A DNA stretch of 64,000 nucleotides from positions 68,850,447 through 68,914,446 of the forward strand of contig NC_134835.1 of NCBI RefSeq assembly GCF_004210375.1. The letters are read 5' to 3'. Positions 50,801 through 58,145 of this stretch are shown here, in pieces (position 1 is the stretch's first letter; every line of letters starts with the position of its first letter). The notes below the pieces were generated by a model. The model was not told the DNA's origin. It did not search any database and worked only from the letters and a program-made list of their open reading frames with translations. Source of the stretch: Tachypleus tridentatus (lineage: Eukaryota; Arthropoda; Merostomata; Xiphosura; Limulidae). The translations under genes and the position numbers were made by a program.

Positions 50801-52771
50801 TCGACTCGTAATCTCAGGATAGCGGGTTTGAATCCCCGTTACATCAAACATGCTCTTTCTTTTAGCCGTGGGGGCATTTTAAAGTGCGATTAATCTCACT
50901 GGTAAAACAGTATCCCAAGAGTTGGCGGTAGGTGGCGACGACTATCTGCCATCCCTCTAGTCTTACACTGCTAAATTAGGGACGGCTAGTGCAGATGGGC
51001 TCTGGAGATGAACCCCTTCTTGCCCCTACCTGAATACACCACTGCCCTAATCATACTGTGTTAGGGCTCGGGAGATGTCTACAAACCCATGTCGGTATCT
51101 TTGACGACCTGAGTGAGAATGGCCATGTCCTATATCCAAGAGGCCACTTTTTATAAGATTTATCTACAAAGTAGGTATCTAGAGGTTTTAAGTAAAGGTG
51201 TTAACAAAGCTGGCGATTTGTATTAGGATTGAAATTTAAGTGTAATAGGTAGTGTGAAACTGTGAAGTGAATAAAATCTTGTAAATTCATTTACATATGC
51301 CGCAAGAATAAATAAAGAATTATGTTTCTCATTTTCCAGACTGGCATGTTCCCCCTTGACTCTCATCCTCTGTGAACACCCATGAAAGAATGTGTGTATT
51401 TATGTGTTTTCTTACAGCAAAGCCACATCAGGCTATCTGCTGAGTCCCGTGAGGGGAATCGAACCCCTGATTTTAGCGTTGTAAATCCGTAGGCTTACCT
51501 CTGTACCAGTGGGGTATCCCTTAAAAGAAAGGTAGCTTAGCTGCACGATTTATCATGGTACGATAATAAGCACTGTGGGCAAAGGTTAGAAACTGGTAAA
51601 GGTTGCAGTACCTACGTCAAGAAAACTGGCCCGGCATGGCCAGATGGATTAAGGCTTTCGACTCGTAATCTGAGGGTCGCGGGTTCGAATCCTCGTCACA
51701 CCAAACATGCTCGCCCTTTCAGGCGTGAGGGCGTTATATGTGACGGTCAATCCCATTATTCGTTGGTAAAAGAGTAGTCCAAGAGTTGGCGGTGGCTAGT
51801 GATGACTAGCTGCCTTCCCTCTAGCCTTACACTGCTAAATTAGGGACGGCTAGCGCAGATAGCACTCGAGCAACCTTGTGCGAAATTCAAAAACAAAAAA
51901 CAAACAAGAATACTATCTTATATTCAAGTACTGGTAGTACTAAACGTTGTTTGTTAACTGTGTTAAAGCGACACAATGGGCATTTTTGCTCTGCCCACTA
52001 AATAGGTATCGAAAACCTATTTTTAGCATTACAAGACCTCAGATTTACCGCTGGGCAACAGAGACATATTTTGATGTGTTTATAAAATATATAAACTTGT
52101 ACACATAATCAACGGTTAAGAGTTAAATTATGAAACATGTACAAAAATCTTATTTCACGAGCCTCACTATTACTATTACTTTACACACTAAAAACCGGGT
52201 TTTTATACCCGTGGTGGGCAGAGCACAGATAGTCCATTGTGTAGCTTTGTGCTTATTTCTAAACGTACAAATACTACTACTGGTATCTTTTAGCAGATAC
52301 TTTTTCGCTTGGTTTTCTCCACACGCTCCGAAGTTTGTATTTTTAAATATCATTCGCTGAGATAGACGTAACAAGAAAAAATAAATTATTTAAATATCCA
52401 ATTACATTCTCAAATTTGAAACTTTAATAACACTTACCATCAGCTGAATTTTGTACGGGTAAACGCATAAAGGACGCTATTCCAGCAGGCCGGGCAAGAT
52501 CGCTCGACGCCGAAAGAGGCTGGTTGAGAGATTTTCTACAACGAGAGTTATAACTGCAACTAATACATCGCTTAAATGAAGTCATGATGTTAGAATGTGT
52601 CTGATTTACAGTTTTTGACAAAATTGACACGAAATTATTGTGTTTGAAGTTACATACGTGTCGTAAAGATAATTTAAAATTTAAAAAGGCAACCATTTTT
52701 AATATTTTTGCGTAAGCTGCGCCACCTAACAACCCAAAGTAATTAAGAAGTGTTTTTCGCTTCTGCCGCAA
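26742..52771 (-). CDS. AGMAT: Agmatinase / guanidino acid hydrolase, mitochondrial, complete 7-exon gene
   Basis: A ureohydrolase using a two-manganese centre to cut a guanidino group into urea and an amine. Animal orthologues are named for agmatine; guanidino acids have also been proposed as substrates. Exons in coding order: 52771-52438, 48211-48086, 47014-46830, 34657-34451, 33102-32958, 29329-29235, 26843-26742. They join in frame to 397 residues (372 if the Met at 52696 is used; human AGMAT has 352). Metal ligands are intact: His204 (GGDHTITYP), Asp227, His229 and Asp231 (HVDAHADT), Asp320 and Asp322 (SIDIDALDPAYAPGTG). The N-terminus is basic with few acids, fitting a mitochondrial presequence, before the family block ARPAGIASFMRLPVQ. 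The intron after 32958 has a GC donor. The gene spans 26 kb because of transposon-filled introns. Confidence 0.96.
27477..27729 (-). repeat. SINE family F1, complete, perfect 14-bp target duplication
   Basis: Flanked by atgtccagtaattg at 27463-27476 and 27730-27743. Young-type head (GCGCGTAAGGCGTGCGACTC on the minus strand) and GGGAGGGCGAGCATG body. It lies in the last AGMAT intron. Confidence 0.93.
27977..29050. repeat. Family F3 SINE split by the hAT element, 12-bp target duplication
   Basis: The direct repeat acatacttgttg lies at 27977-27988 and 29039-29050. The F3 SINE body (about 28923-29038, plus strand) has tRNA-like boxes ACAGCGGTAAG and GGTTTGATTCC, then acagatagctcgatgtgac and an A-rich tail. 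The hAT element took its own 8-bp duplication across the SINE/flank border, so it is the younger insertion. Confidence 0.85.
27992..28914. mobile_element. hAT-like non-autonomous DNA transposon (923 bp)
   Basis: Inverted termini CAGTGGCGGCGCCA.. and ..TGGCGCCGCCACTG, with an exact 8-bp target duplication TGTTGCCC at 27984-27991 and 28915-28922. Eight-bp duplications and CAGTGGCG ends are typical of hAT elements. No transposase frame inside. It is inserted at the 5' edge of a family F3 SINE. Confidence 0.9.
29235..29329 (-). CDS. AGMAT: AGMAT exon 6
   Basis: GTPEIAGLTPSQLLEIIRGC, then LGLNIIGGDLVE. Acceptor CTGTAG, donor GTAAGG. Confidence 0.96.
29894..30156 (-). repeat. SINE family F1 copy with 10-bp target duplication
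   Basis: catgtggaag at 29884-29893 and 30157-30166. Older-type body (GGCTGAAAG) and a damaged head. In an AGMAT intron. Confidence 0.88.
30167..31529. other. AGMAT intron segment without recognised features
   Basis: AT-rich. A 66-codon frame at 30537-30737 has no family I know and no splice partner. Confidence 0.5.
31530..31797 (+). repeat. SINE family F1 copy
   Basis: A full-length plus copy from ggcccagcatagccaggtgg to gcgcgaaattataaac. The anticodon-loop region is mutated (CTCCTCATC). In an AGMAT intron, opposite to gene orientation. Confidence 0.9.
31798..32957. other. AGMAT intron segment without recognised features
   Basis: AT-rich. Overlapping short frames on both strands at 31969-32353 are not supported by any motif. 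Confidence 0.5.
32958..33102 (-). CDS. AGMAT: AGMAT exon 5 (SIDIDALDPAYAPGTG)
   Basis: GFKVVRADDCWNKSLVPAMR.. to VSIDIDALDPAYAPGT plus one base. The donor is GCAAGT: only a GC donor keeps the frame into exon 6 (GTPEIAGLTP). Confidence 0.96.
33697..33745 (+). repeat. SINE family F3 tail fragment
   Basis: ctcggcagatagcttaatgt, then ggctttgctacaagaaaac and CA repeats: only the shared 3' tail. Confidence 0.6.
33746..34450. other. AGMAT intron remainder
   Basis: No recognised feature, apart from a short minus-strand SINE-tail-like stretch at 34215-34255 (tagcacaaagcaacac). Confidence 0.4.
34451..34657 (-). CDS. AGMAT: AGMAT exon 4 (metal-binding HVDAHADT)
   Basis: Sixty-nine codons, EKHGPLGLIHVDAHADTNDE.. 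to FKYQYSVDQ, with three metal ligands and the conserved KIYHGTPFRNAVKEGLLD. Phase 0 at both ends. Donor GTGTGC. Confidence 0.97.
34658..35612. other. AGMAT long intron, 5' part without recognised features
   Basis: Start of the 12.2 kb intron between exons 3 and 4 (34658-46829). Nothing recognised up to the SINE at 35613. Confidence 0.5.
35613..35890 (+). repeat. SINE family F1 copy
   Basis: A complete plus copy, ggcccggcatggccaggtgt through CAAACAAACAAA. Approximate flanking duplication (atacacagtggg / atacagagtagg). The right flank runs straight into a palindrome. Confidence 0.9.
35898..36073. repeat. Long palindrome: 64-bp arms, 48-bp loop
   Basis: Arms 35898-35961 and 36010-36073 are reverse complements with about two mismatches. 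It begins gtaggtatattttattctaa and ends with the complement. No coding capacity. It could be a fold-back element or a template-switch inverted duplication. Confidence 0.9.
36379..36588 (+). repeat. SINE family F1, head missing
   Basis: Starts at gtcgcaccaaacatgctcgc and runs to the CAA-rich tail. The tRNA-like part is absent. Followed by (ATA)n at 36598-36612. Confidence 0.88.
36909..37128. repeat. Minisatellite, five 44-bp units
   Basis: Units begin GGTAT(C/T)G at 36909, 36953, 36997, 37041 and 37085, exactly 44 bp apart. Each contains an (a)gataatgtgtaacaagtgt-like core. The stretch just upstream (36868-36908, catggccaggtgggtagagc) looks like an F1 SINE head, so the array may have grown from a SINE fragment. 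Confidence 0.88.
37570..37812 (-). repeat. SINE family F1, old degenerate copy
   Basis: A minus-strand body with many substitutions, still showing gggctatct, ccaatgaatagtgagattga and a tRNA-like end. Explains the open frame at 37525-37716. Confidence 0.6.
38020..40450 (+). mobile_element. Ty3/Gypsy LTR retrotransposon relic, pol fragments
   Basis: In order: an FCIDFR-type reverse transcriptase motif near 38110-38130; YEFxxxPFxxxNAPxxF-like remains to about 38350; the RT/RNase H connection at 38690-38900 (..ECNQVFQSLKCAL.., NASDYGISTVLLQVQDE); and an integrase part from about 39830, with DIARLYPE and later WFGAPNKIHSD near 40055. Many stops and frameshifts. An F1 SINE splits the integrase part at 39530-39805. 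No LTRs seen. In an AGMAT intron. Confidence 0.8.
39530..39805 (-). repeat. SINE family F1 inside the Gypsy relic
   Basis: A diverged but full-length minus-strand copy, from tggtttgttttgaattttgc to the tRNA-like end ccaactggctatgctagac. It is younger than the Gypsy element it interrupts. Confidence 0.85.
41723..41822. repeat. Imperfect tandem duplication, about 50 bp x 2
   Basis: Two units start caccaaataccaatg and both contain gactactgtctg and ttgaata; the second has a short insertion. Confidence 0.75.
43491..43581 (-). repeat. SINE family F3, 5'-truncated, perfect 13-bp target duplication
   Basis: acaaatattaagt at 43478-43490 and 43582-43594 flanks a minus-strand copy: GT-rich tail, agcaaagccacaaaggctat, then the B box in ggggaatcgaacccctgatt. 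It stops inside the tRNA-like head. Truncation with an exact duplication is the mark of target-primed reverse transcription from the 3' tail. Confidence 0.9.
44365..44530 (-). repeat. SINE family F1 fragment
   Basis: The middle of the element plus the B-box region (gaggattcgaacccgcgg), with the 3' tail and 5' head missing. Confidence 0.8.
45370..45482 (-). repeat. SINE family F2, degenerate copy
   Basis: aaaactacacaataaatcat, then ctgtgttgtgcc and the tRNA-like remainder, diverged. Confidence 0.5.
45671..46509 (+). mobile_element. Mariner transposon with internal deletion, transposase pseudogene
   Basis: Ends share attaggtt / aacctaat inside longer imperfect inverted repeats. Translation in several frames follows a mariner transposase of the SETMAR/Hsmar1 (cecropia) type: a helix-turn-helix part; KLDKWIPHELTEDQQNRRYE at about 46093-46150; then an abrupt jump to DDAPKFNELGIEILRHPPYS and SPTDFHFFKHF; and the end VTRWQKCVEANSAYFD with TAA at 46427-46429. 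The part with the first two catalytic Asp residues is missing, and the N-terminal half has stops and frameshifts. Cannot be active. Confidence 0.92.
46830..47014 (-). CDS. AGMAT: AGMAT exon 3 (first metal ligand)
   Basis: GAMPFKSLQVADIGDLRIAM.. to PLTMGGDHTITYPILQAMK. His204 of GGDHT is a manganese ligand. Acceptor CGCCAG, donor GTAAAT. Confidence 0.96.
47338..47458 (-). repeat. SINE family F2 copy
   Basis: tttgtttgaagttaagcaca, agctgcgcaatgggctgtct, then gcccaccaaaggtgttgaat and a tRNA-like end ctgcaccaccagaggg. A good reference copy of this family. In an AGMAT intron. Confidence 0.8.
47830..47960 (-). repeat. SINE family F3, old copy
   Basis: agaaagccacaaagggctag, ctactgaacctgagg; the rest is diverged. 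Confidence 0.4.
48086..48211 (-). CDS. AGMAT: AGMAT exon 2
   Basis: LDVCFTGIPFDNGTSNRSGA, RFGPRQIRTESVLLR and INGSTG: the ureohydrolase entry block. Acceptor TATCTAG, donor GTGAGT on the minus strand. Confidence 0.96.
48500..49700 (+). mobile_element. CR1/L2-like LINE relic
   Basis: Starts with an endonuclease-to-RT linker (open frame 48526-48756: IPYRRKGNGVNKSIWFIKGL, then LRNKHNKFKKF..). The core RT region is rearranged. It ends with the distinctive C-terminal part near 49230-49560: SFKPSKHSIIASNKANRILD, VQRRATKIIPGM, GLSHEEGLKSEL. Numerous stops. Clade by recall of C-terminal motifs. In an AGMAT intron, opposite to the gene. Confidence 0.75.
49888..50019 (-). repeat. SINE family F2 copy with 10-bp target duplication
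   Basis: ctacagacag (49878-49887) and ctacaaacag (50020-50029) flank a minus-strand copy: gtttgtttgaaattaagcaa, ctctgcccaccacgagtaac, and the tRNA-like end followed by a G run. Confidence 0.8.
50030..50770. other. AGMAT intron segment without recognised features
   Basis: No motif or repeat recognised. Confidence 0.5.
50771..50998 (+). repeat. SINE family F1 copy lacking its tail
   Basis: The head ggtccagcatggccaagtgg and the body are present, but it breaks off at agtgcagatgggct and continues into unrelated sequence (50999-51150, ctggagatgaaccccttctt..). That continuation may be another repeat. Confidence 0.85.
51391..51520 (-). repeat. SINE family F3 copy, near full length
   Basis: GT-rich start, cagcaaagccacatcaggct, atctgctgagtcccgtgagg, ggaatcgaacccctgatttt, then ctctgtaccagtgggg. 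The best F3 reference in the window. Confidence 0.85.
51628..51905 (+). repeat. SINE family F1 copy, full length
   Basis: ggcccggcatggccagatgg through aaattcaaaaacaaaaaac. Approximate duplication caagaaaact / caagaatact. Confidence 0.92.
51955..52062 (-). repeat. SINE family F2 copy
   Basis: agcgacacaatgggcatttt, tgctctgcccactaaatagg, then the tRNA-like end accgctgggcaacag. Confidence 0.7.
52195..52265 (+). repeat. SINE family F2, 3' half
   Basis: ccgggtttttatacccgtgg, tgggcagagcacagatagtc, then cattgtgtagctttgtgctt. It lies 173 bp downstream of AGMAT exon 1, inside intron 1. Confidence 0.75.
52438..52771 (-). CDS. AGMAT: AGMAT exon 1
   Basis: An N-terminal leader, then DLARPAGIASFMRLPVQNSA, D and a split Gly before donor GTAAGT. 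The start is uncertain: Met at 52771 or Met at 52696 (MVAFLNFKLSLRHV..). Both give Lys/Arg-rich leaders without early acids. Confidence 0.88.
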
Positions 52772-53394
52772 AAAATGATGGCAACCAAAGCGAAGGTCTC
52801 GTACGATTTTTATCCGACTAGTGACGTAATGGATTTTTTCACTTATTAATTATGTTTAAACCAAGTTAAAATTAGGTGTCTAATAAAAAAAATTTAAAAA
52901 ATATTAAAACCAGGAGATAATCACTTTCTTCCATGATAATTATGTATGTGTTTATGTTTGTTTTTAACATTATCTAGCACATTTAAGATTTCATAATTCT
53001 ACTTTTTGTTCTCTCTGATATACGTCTTACTTGACATTACGAGTGGATGAACAAAGATGAAACTAGATATACAAAATATTTTAAAGGTAACCTAAATTGT
53101 TTTGGATTACATTAATTCAGTATTCTGATTTTACTGTGCTTTACAATCATTTGTAAATTAAGTCTTATATTGACTAACACAAAGGGAAATAGACTTTGGT
53201 TCTTTATTTCAAATTCACCACTAAAAAAAGAAGGTTTAACTTTCAAAATTACTTTAGATATAATTCGTTTTAATTTTGCATTATAAATCTTTCATTTTAT
53301 GTGTATTTTCAATATATCATTGATTACACATTTCACTGGATCTTGCTTAGTGATCAACATGCTCGAACCATAAATCCGAGAATTCATTGTTCAC
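52772..53394. other. Upstream region of AGMAT
   Basis: Candidate promoter side of the minus-strand gene. AT-rich, with no TATA box or initiator I would defend and no coding motif. Confidence 0.4.
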
Positions 53395-53505
53395 AACTCT
53401 TTGTGACCGTGGGAGTGCTATAACAGTAACAGTCAAATCACACTATTTGGTTAGACAATTATGTGCAAAGAGCACCTTCTGTAGTTTTGCGCAAAAATTC
53501 TTCAG
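53395..53505 (+). repeat. SINE family F1, old fragment
   Basis: gtgaccgtgggagtgctata, acagtcaaatcacactattt, then gtagttttgcgcaaaaattc. Confidence 0.5.
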
Positions 53506-53706
53506 TTCTTATTATAAATAATATGTTACACATATCGACGTCTTGTTCTATTCATCAATTAATATGAAAGCAATATAAAATGTTCAAACACATAAACATT
53601 TATACAAATTCTAATATCTATCGTATTCTGCTTGTGTTTTGCTTGTGAGGTTTAATTTTACTTAAGCCATAATCAGTTATGATAGCTATTAATCGTGTGT
53701 TTTTGA

Positions 53707-53972
53707 GGCCCGGCATGGCCCGGTGGTTAAGGCTCTCAACTCGTAATCTGAGGGTTCCGGGTTAGAATCCCCGTCTTACCAAACATGCTTGCTTTTTTCA
53801 GCTGTGGTGGCGTTATAATGTGACAGCCACTCCCACTATTCGTTGGTAAAAGAGTAGCCCAAGAGTTGGCGGTGGGTGGTGATGACTAGCTGCCTTCCCT
53901 CTAGTCTCACACTGCTAAATTAGAAACGGCTACCGCAGATAGACCTCGTGTAGCTTTCGCAAAATAAAAAAA
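53707..53972 (+). repeat. SINE family F1 copy, full length
   Basis: ggcccggcatggcccggtgg to tgtagctttcgcaaaataaa. The tail is slightly shortened. Confidence 0.92.
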
Positions 53973-54649
53973 TATTTTTGTTGTTGTTTGTAACTCTTTA
54001 TACACGTATTAAGTCCGCAAGTCCCTTACTGTGTGATCACGTAGTTAGAGGTTCGATACATCCTCAACCTTGAAATACCACATCTTTTTCGAGACAAATA
54101 TTGATGGCGTCAATCTAAATTTAATTATTCTAGATCTGAAGTGATCTAAAGGTGAAATTAAAAGAATACTGGTTGATTCAGTGAAGCTCTATGTTGAATG
54201 CTGAATGTTTGTCAGCACTTTGGGCAAACTTTCCTGAGTTTCATGTTCTTTCCATCTATAGAGACAGCAGAACTACAAATTAGCCCAACAAAAATCGTTG
54301 GTAATGTAAGTCGTTCTTGTGCCGATCAGTCGACCTTGAAGAACCTGGTAGAAATACAACCTGAAGGATAACTTAATTGGGTCCTTCTGAGAACTTCACA
54401 CTGAATGTATTTTTTCATAGGCTGCAAAGGATGAGTTGAGGTGAGTGACTAATCTTTTCCACCCCAATCTCAACTACTACTAGATGGCATGTCGTCGTTA
54501 TGCAAATACAATGAGTCTTCTTATAGCCACATGTGTCAACATGAACCTCGTGTGTGTGAACAGTCATGAAGTTAACTCACTCAAGCAAACACAAAAAGGA
54601 TTTAATATAAGACAGATTGTTGCATTTCCAGTTACTCAAAAAAGATTTT
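53973..54649. other. Intergenic stretch without recognised features
   Basis: The open frame at 54484-54702 runs into a SINE and has no family match I know. Confidence 0.45.
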
Positions 54650-54885
54650 ATTTCAATTTCGCACAAAGCTACACGAGATCTATCTGCGCTAGCTATCCTT
54701 AACTTAGCAGTGTAAGACTAGAGGGAAGGCAGCTAGTCATCTCCACCCACCGCCAATTCTTTGCGTACTATTTTACCAACGAATAGTTGGATCAACCGTC
54801 GCATTGTAACGCCCCCATAGCTGAAAGGACAACCCTCAGATTGCGAGTCAAGCGCCCCTATCCACCCGGCCATATGGGACCTCCA
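54650..54885 (-). repeat. SINE family F1 copy
   Basis: tttcaatttcgcacaaagct through the tRNA-like end ctatccacccggccatatgg. The B-box region is deleted. Confidence 0.88.
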
Positions 54886-55271
54886 GCGCGATAACAGATG
54901 ACTGAGAAGATATTTTATTTGATACATTTATGAAAGGATCATTACCCCTTCTCAAGTCAAAATGGTGTCAAATCAAATTTTGTGATTTATTTTATTTTCA
55001 TAGTAGAAATACTTAACCAATTGCATAAAACTTTCAAATAACGTACTAAATAGTGTCTCGCTTCATCATTAGGAAATCTTACAGTTTATATTTTATTTTG
55101 AAAATTTTAACCTTTTGTTGGGAAACAATGTTTTGAAAAAAATGAACATCAAATGAACTTTCTTTTGTTTTAGAATTTCAGAAAGTTGCGCCTCAAATAT
55201 CTTAAGTTTCGTTTTGATTAATATACATTAACATATTTATTTAGATATTTTATTTTTTCCATTGCTCTTAT

Positions 55272-55398
55272 TGTTTGTTATTAATCACAAAGCGACGTAA
55301 AGGGCTATCTGTGTTCTGCTCACCATGGGTATCGAAATCCGATTTCTAGCAGTATAATTCCGAAGTTATACTATTTTGTCACTGGAGGGTTTGCCCAT
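55272..55398 (-). repeat. SINE family F2 copy
   Basis: tgtttgttattaatcacaaa, ctgtgttctgctcaccatgg, then the tRNA-like end ttttgtcactggagg. Confidence 0.75.
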
Positions 55399-55681
55399 TG
55401 CAATATTCACAATTTAGAGTTATAAACTGTAAATACATCACAGAAATTGATAAAGATTTATCAATGACCTTAGGACCATACATTTCAAACAAGCCAGTAA
55501 ACAATAATAATAATAACAAAAACACAAAGAGATTAACTATTTTTCTATATTCATAATATACATGTTTTTAATTAGCTTAATGTAATATAATGGACCTCGA
55601 CTGCCACAATTTCTTTATAGTAAAATGTCGTTTCAGAAGTTCTTCTTTAGGCCTAATTATGTTCTTTCTTCTGTTACTTTG

Positions 55682-55992
55682 TTTTTGAATTTCGCGCAAA
55701 GCTACACAAGGGCTATCTGCGCTAACCGTCCCTAATTTAGCAGTGTAAGACTAGAGGGAAGGCAGCTAGTCATCATTACCCACCGCCAACTCTTGGGCTA
55801 CTCTTTTACCAATGAATAGTAGAACTAACCGTCAAATCTCGGGCTACTTTTTTCACCAACAAATAGTGAGACTGATCATCACATTATAACGCCTCACGGC
55901 TGAAAGGACGAGCATGTTTGGTGTGATGGAGGATTTGAACCTGTGTACATCAGATTACGAGTCTAGCGCCCTAACTACCTGGTCATGCTGTA
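55682..55992 (-). repeat. SINE family F1 copy with internal tandem duplication
   Basis: A full minus-strand copy from ttgtttttgaatttcgcgca to ctacctggtcatgctg. The block aactcttgggctactctttt..accaatgaatagt..ctaaccgtc occurs twice in tandem (about 55788-55833 and 55834-55880), making it about 45 bp longer than normal. Confidence 0.9.
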
Positions 55993-56019
55993 CTGAATGT
56001 TATTCGTTGCATAGAATTA

Positions 56020-56800
56020 AGCATCACTGTTCCAAAATGTTAAGTTAAGGTCTGTTAGGTTTAGAAAATCATCAGGTTTAGGGTTTCATGAAAGACTGTC
56101 GGATGAAAAGTTAATAATTTCTTTCAAAGGTTGTAGAAGATTCTGCATATGAACGAGATTATGGATTTTGAGAAGTCGTCAAAATAAGGGGTTGCTAGAC
56201 GGTTCCTTGGAATAAAAGTGGAAGTCTTAACCCCTTCATTGAAGAGAAGGGAAAGTAGCTGTAGAAAAGAGGTCCTTATGTGTAGAAGTGTGACCTTTAG
56301 TAGGATCAGAATTTGTGGGTTTTTTTTGGAGTTGTGTGCCAAGTTTGGAAATTAGGGAGAAGTTTCTAGAAACAGAAGAAGAAGCCATAACTTCTACATA
56401 AGTGCAACGCTTAGAAAAATGGACACATCTTGTTCCAGGAGAAGCAGTGACGGAAATGAGGTTTGGAAGTGTATTGGGCATGTGGTCTGCAAATGTACGC
56501 TCAATGGCTTGAGAAAGCTTTGTGCATTGGATGTGGAGAATGGAGTAGTATGTATGTCAAACCAAAACAACTATACGGGAAAGAACGTTTGGGCGGAAAA
56601 CACTTTAACATGACTGGACACTCTCTTAAAGATATTAAACTAACTGGTATAGAGACAAATTTTTCGTCTAACAGAAACAGAGAAATTAAAGAAGCTTACT
56701 GAATTGCACTGTTAAGTACTGTAACGCCAAACGGCATTAATCTAGATTACAGGATTGTTGACCTTCGCAAGATTCTGAAAAAAATTTTAGAATCAAATTC
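56020..56800 (+). mobile_element. Penelope-like element fragment, GIY-YIG endonuclease end
   Basis: Plus-strand pieces in two frames give CIGCGEWSSMYV, then after a frameshift QTKTTIRERTFG, then KHFNMTGHSLKDIKLTGIET, NRNREIKEAY and IALLSTVTPNGIN. This resembles the C-terminal GIY-YIG domain of Penelope-like elements (YVGQT..IRERF..H..GHS.KD). Frameshifts and a stop at 56701 mark it as dead. 56020-56420 upstream is unassigned and may be the same element. Confidence 0.65.
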
Positions 56801-56910
56801 ATAATTAAACGTACTTTACATTATTGGTATTATTCTTAGTTTAATTTCTCTATATTGGTATGATTTACTTTATATTTGGCCACATTATTATTTTCTTTAT
56901 CTTCCACCAA

Positions 56911-57020
56911 TATGTGTGTGTGTTTTCTTATAGCAAAGCCACATTGAGCTATCTGCTGAGTCCACCAAGGTAAATCAAACATCTGATTTTAGCGTTGTAA
57001 ATCCGTGGACTTACCAACAA
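56911..57020 (-). repeat. SINE family F3 copy
   Basis: tgtgtgtgtgttttcttata, agcaaagccacattgagcta, tctgctgagtccaccaagg, then gattttagcgttgtaaatcc. Confidence 0.8.
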
Positions 57021-57139
57021 GTTTTATAATTATCATCTCACTTAAGTCTTTAATGTATCTTACACACATCTTAGGCACAAACTAAACGTGACATAAACAA
57101 CTATAAGTTATGATTTGATAGTTCTCTAGCCCAACTCAT

Positions 57140-57312
57140 ATAAAACATTTGCTTTCTCAGAACGGCTGACATGGGTATTAACACTTTTATTGATAAGCAA
57201 AGAACAACGTTTCGACCTTCCTAGGTCATTTTCAGGTTAACAAAGAGAGAGTTTGCAACTGACCGTTGTCGAACACGTCTTAGGGACGAGAGTATAAATT
57301 GGTACAGAATTG
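57140..57312 (-). mobile_element. Penelope-like element terminal repeat, copy 1
   Basis: On the minus strand it aligns with 58575-58740 over about 150 bp: shared blocks include cagttgcaaactctctcttt, gcttatcaataaaagtgtta and agccgttctgaga. It contains a hammerhead-like arrangement at 57204-57269. An F1 SINE fragment begins just to its right. Confidence 0.7.
57204..57269 (-). ncRNA. Hammerhead-ribozyme-like motif, copy 1 (degenerate)
   Basis: On the minus strand, in order: ACAACG then GTC (57261-57269); a stem I candidate GTTGCAAA / TTTGTTAAC with loop CTCTCTC; core CTGAAAA; stem II GACC / GGTC with loop TAGGAA; GAAA (57210-57213); and CGTTGT (57204-57209) pairing with ACAACG. Core position G8 is changed and there is an extra T before stem II. 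Penelope-like elements are known hosts of hammerheads. Activity is doubtful. Confidence 0.35.
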
Positions 57313-57330
57313 TAGGGGACGTTGCGGTAA

Positions 57331-57478
57331 GTTTGTTTTTGAAAAGGCTATCTGCGCTAACCGTCCCTAATTTAGCAGTGTAAGACTAGAGGGAAGGCAG
57401 CTAGTCATCATCATTCACCGCCAACTCTTGGGCTACTCTTCTACTAATGAATAGTGGGACTGACCGTCACATATAATA
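57331..57478 (-). repeat. SINE family F1 fragment
   Basis: gaaaaggctatctgcgctaa through gactgaccgtcacata: the 3' half only, inserted beside the Penelope terminal repeat. Confidence 0.85.
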
Positions 57479-57656
57479 TTCATTATAACTATAGCATTGT
57501 TTTTATCTGCTTTTAGAATTTTGATGTTGTTGTCCTGTTTTAAGTTGTTTATAGAATTAATATCTTTCCGTATGAGATTGTTTTTCAGTTTTCTTTTTTT
57601 GTGAAATTATGTTGATAGTTTTGTGTAAAAATTATTTGGAAAAGTTATTTAAGATA

Positions 57657-58145
57657 CTATTTTAAGATGTTTCGAAGAAATAGATGTTTCAGTTCTACCT
57701 GGAAAGATAGGTTGTTGGTTGTCGATGGAATTGTTGTCGAAATTGTCTTCTTTCTGGTGGTTGTTTTGTTGGTGTTTTCAGTTTGAGTAGAATGGACCAC
57801 CAGTCGTCTAGATAGGTCTTCCAGGCAGGCTTTCATTTCGATGGATGGAATATTTTTAGGTGTTACCGCAAAGTCGAGTCCTTTGTTGAGTATATGTGTT
57901 TCTTCATTGCTTAATTTTCGGTCGGATCTGTTAATTACGAGGTTTGTTGGTGGTTCGTCGTGTTGGCGTCTTTGTTGTTGTTGGCATCTTAATTTATCTA
58001 GTTTCTTGTTATGGCGGATCTTATTTACCTTGTCGTTCTTACTATTGATTTGATTGAAGTTGCGTTGTATGAGTCCATAAATGTCTGATTGAAAGCAGCA
58101 GGTCAGTTGATAGTCTAGATTCATTTTTTTGTTTCTGCAGGCCAT
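57657..58145 (-). pseudogene. Penelope-like element N-terminal ORF fragment
   Basis: A 162-codon open frame, rich in Lys, Asn and Gln, with KKLDKLRCQQQQ followed by NRSDRKLSNEETHILNKGLD and FAVTPKNIPSIEM. The pattern (N.S.R.LS..E...L.KGL.F..TP..IP) is the entry block of Penelope-like reverse transcriptases, recalled from that family. The catalytic RT and GIY-YIG parts do not follow on this strand, so the copy is truncated. Terminal repeats lie on both sides (57140-57312 and 58485-58780). Confidence 0.7.

Noticed and set aside
1995-52771. The three metabolic genes as a functional cluster for aldehyde and amine metabolism
   Set aside because: They are on different strands with many kilobases between them and no shared regulation visible; adjacency alone is weak evidence in an animal genome.
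56236-56481. 81-codon minus-strand open frame
   Set aside because: It overlaps the plus-strand Penelope-like relic and has no motif; likely an antisense shadow.
57841-58053. 70-codon plus-strand open frame
   Set aside because: It is the antisense of the Penelope-like N-terminal fragment.
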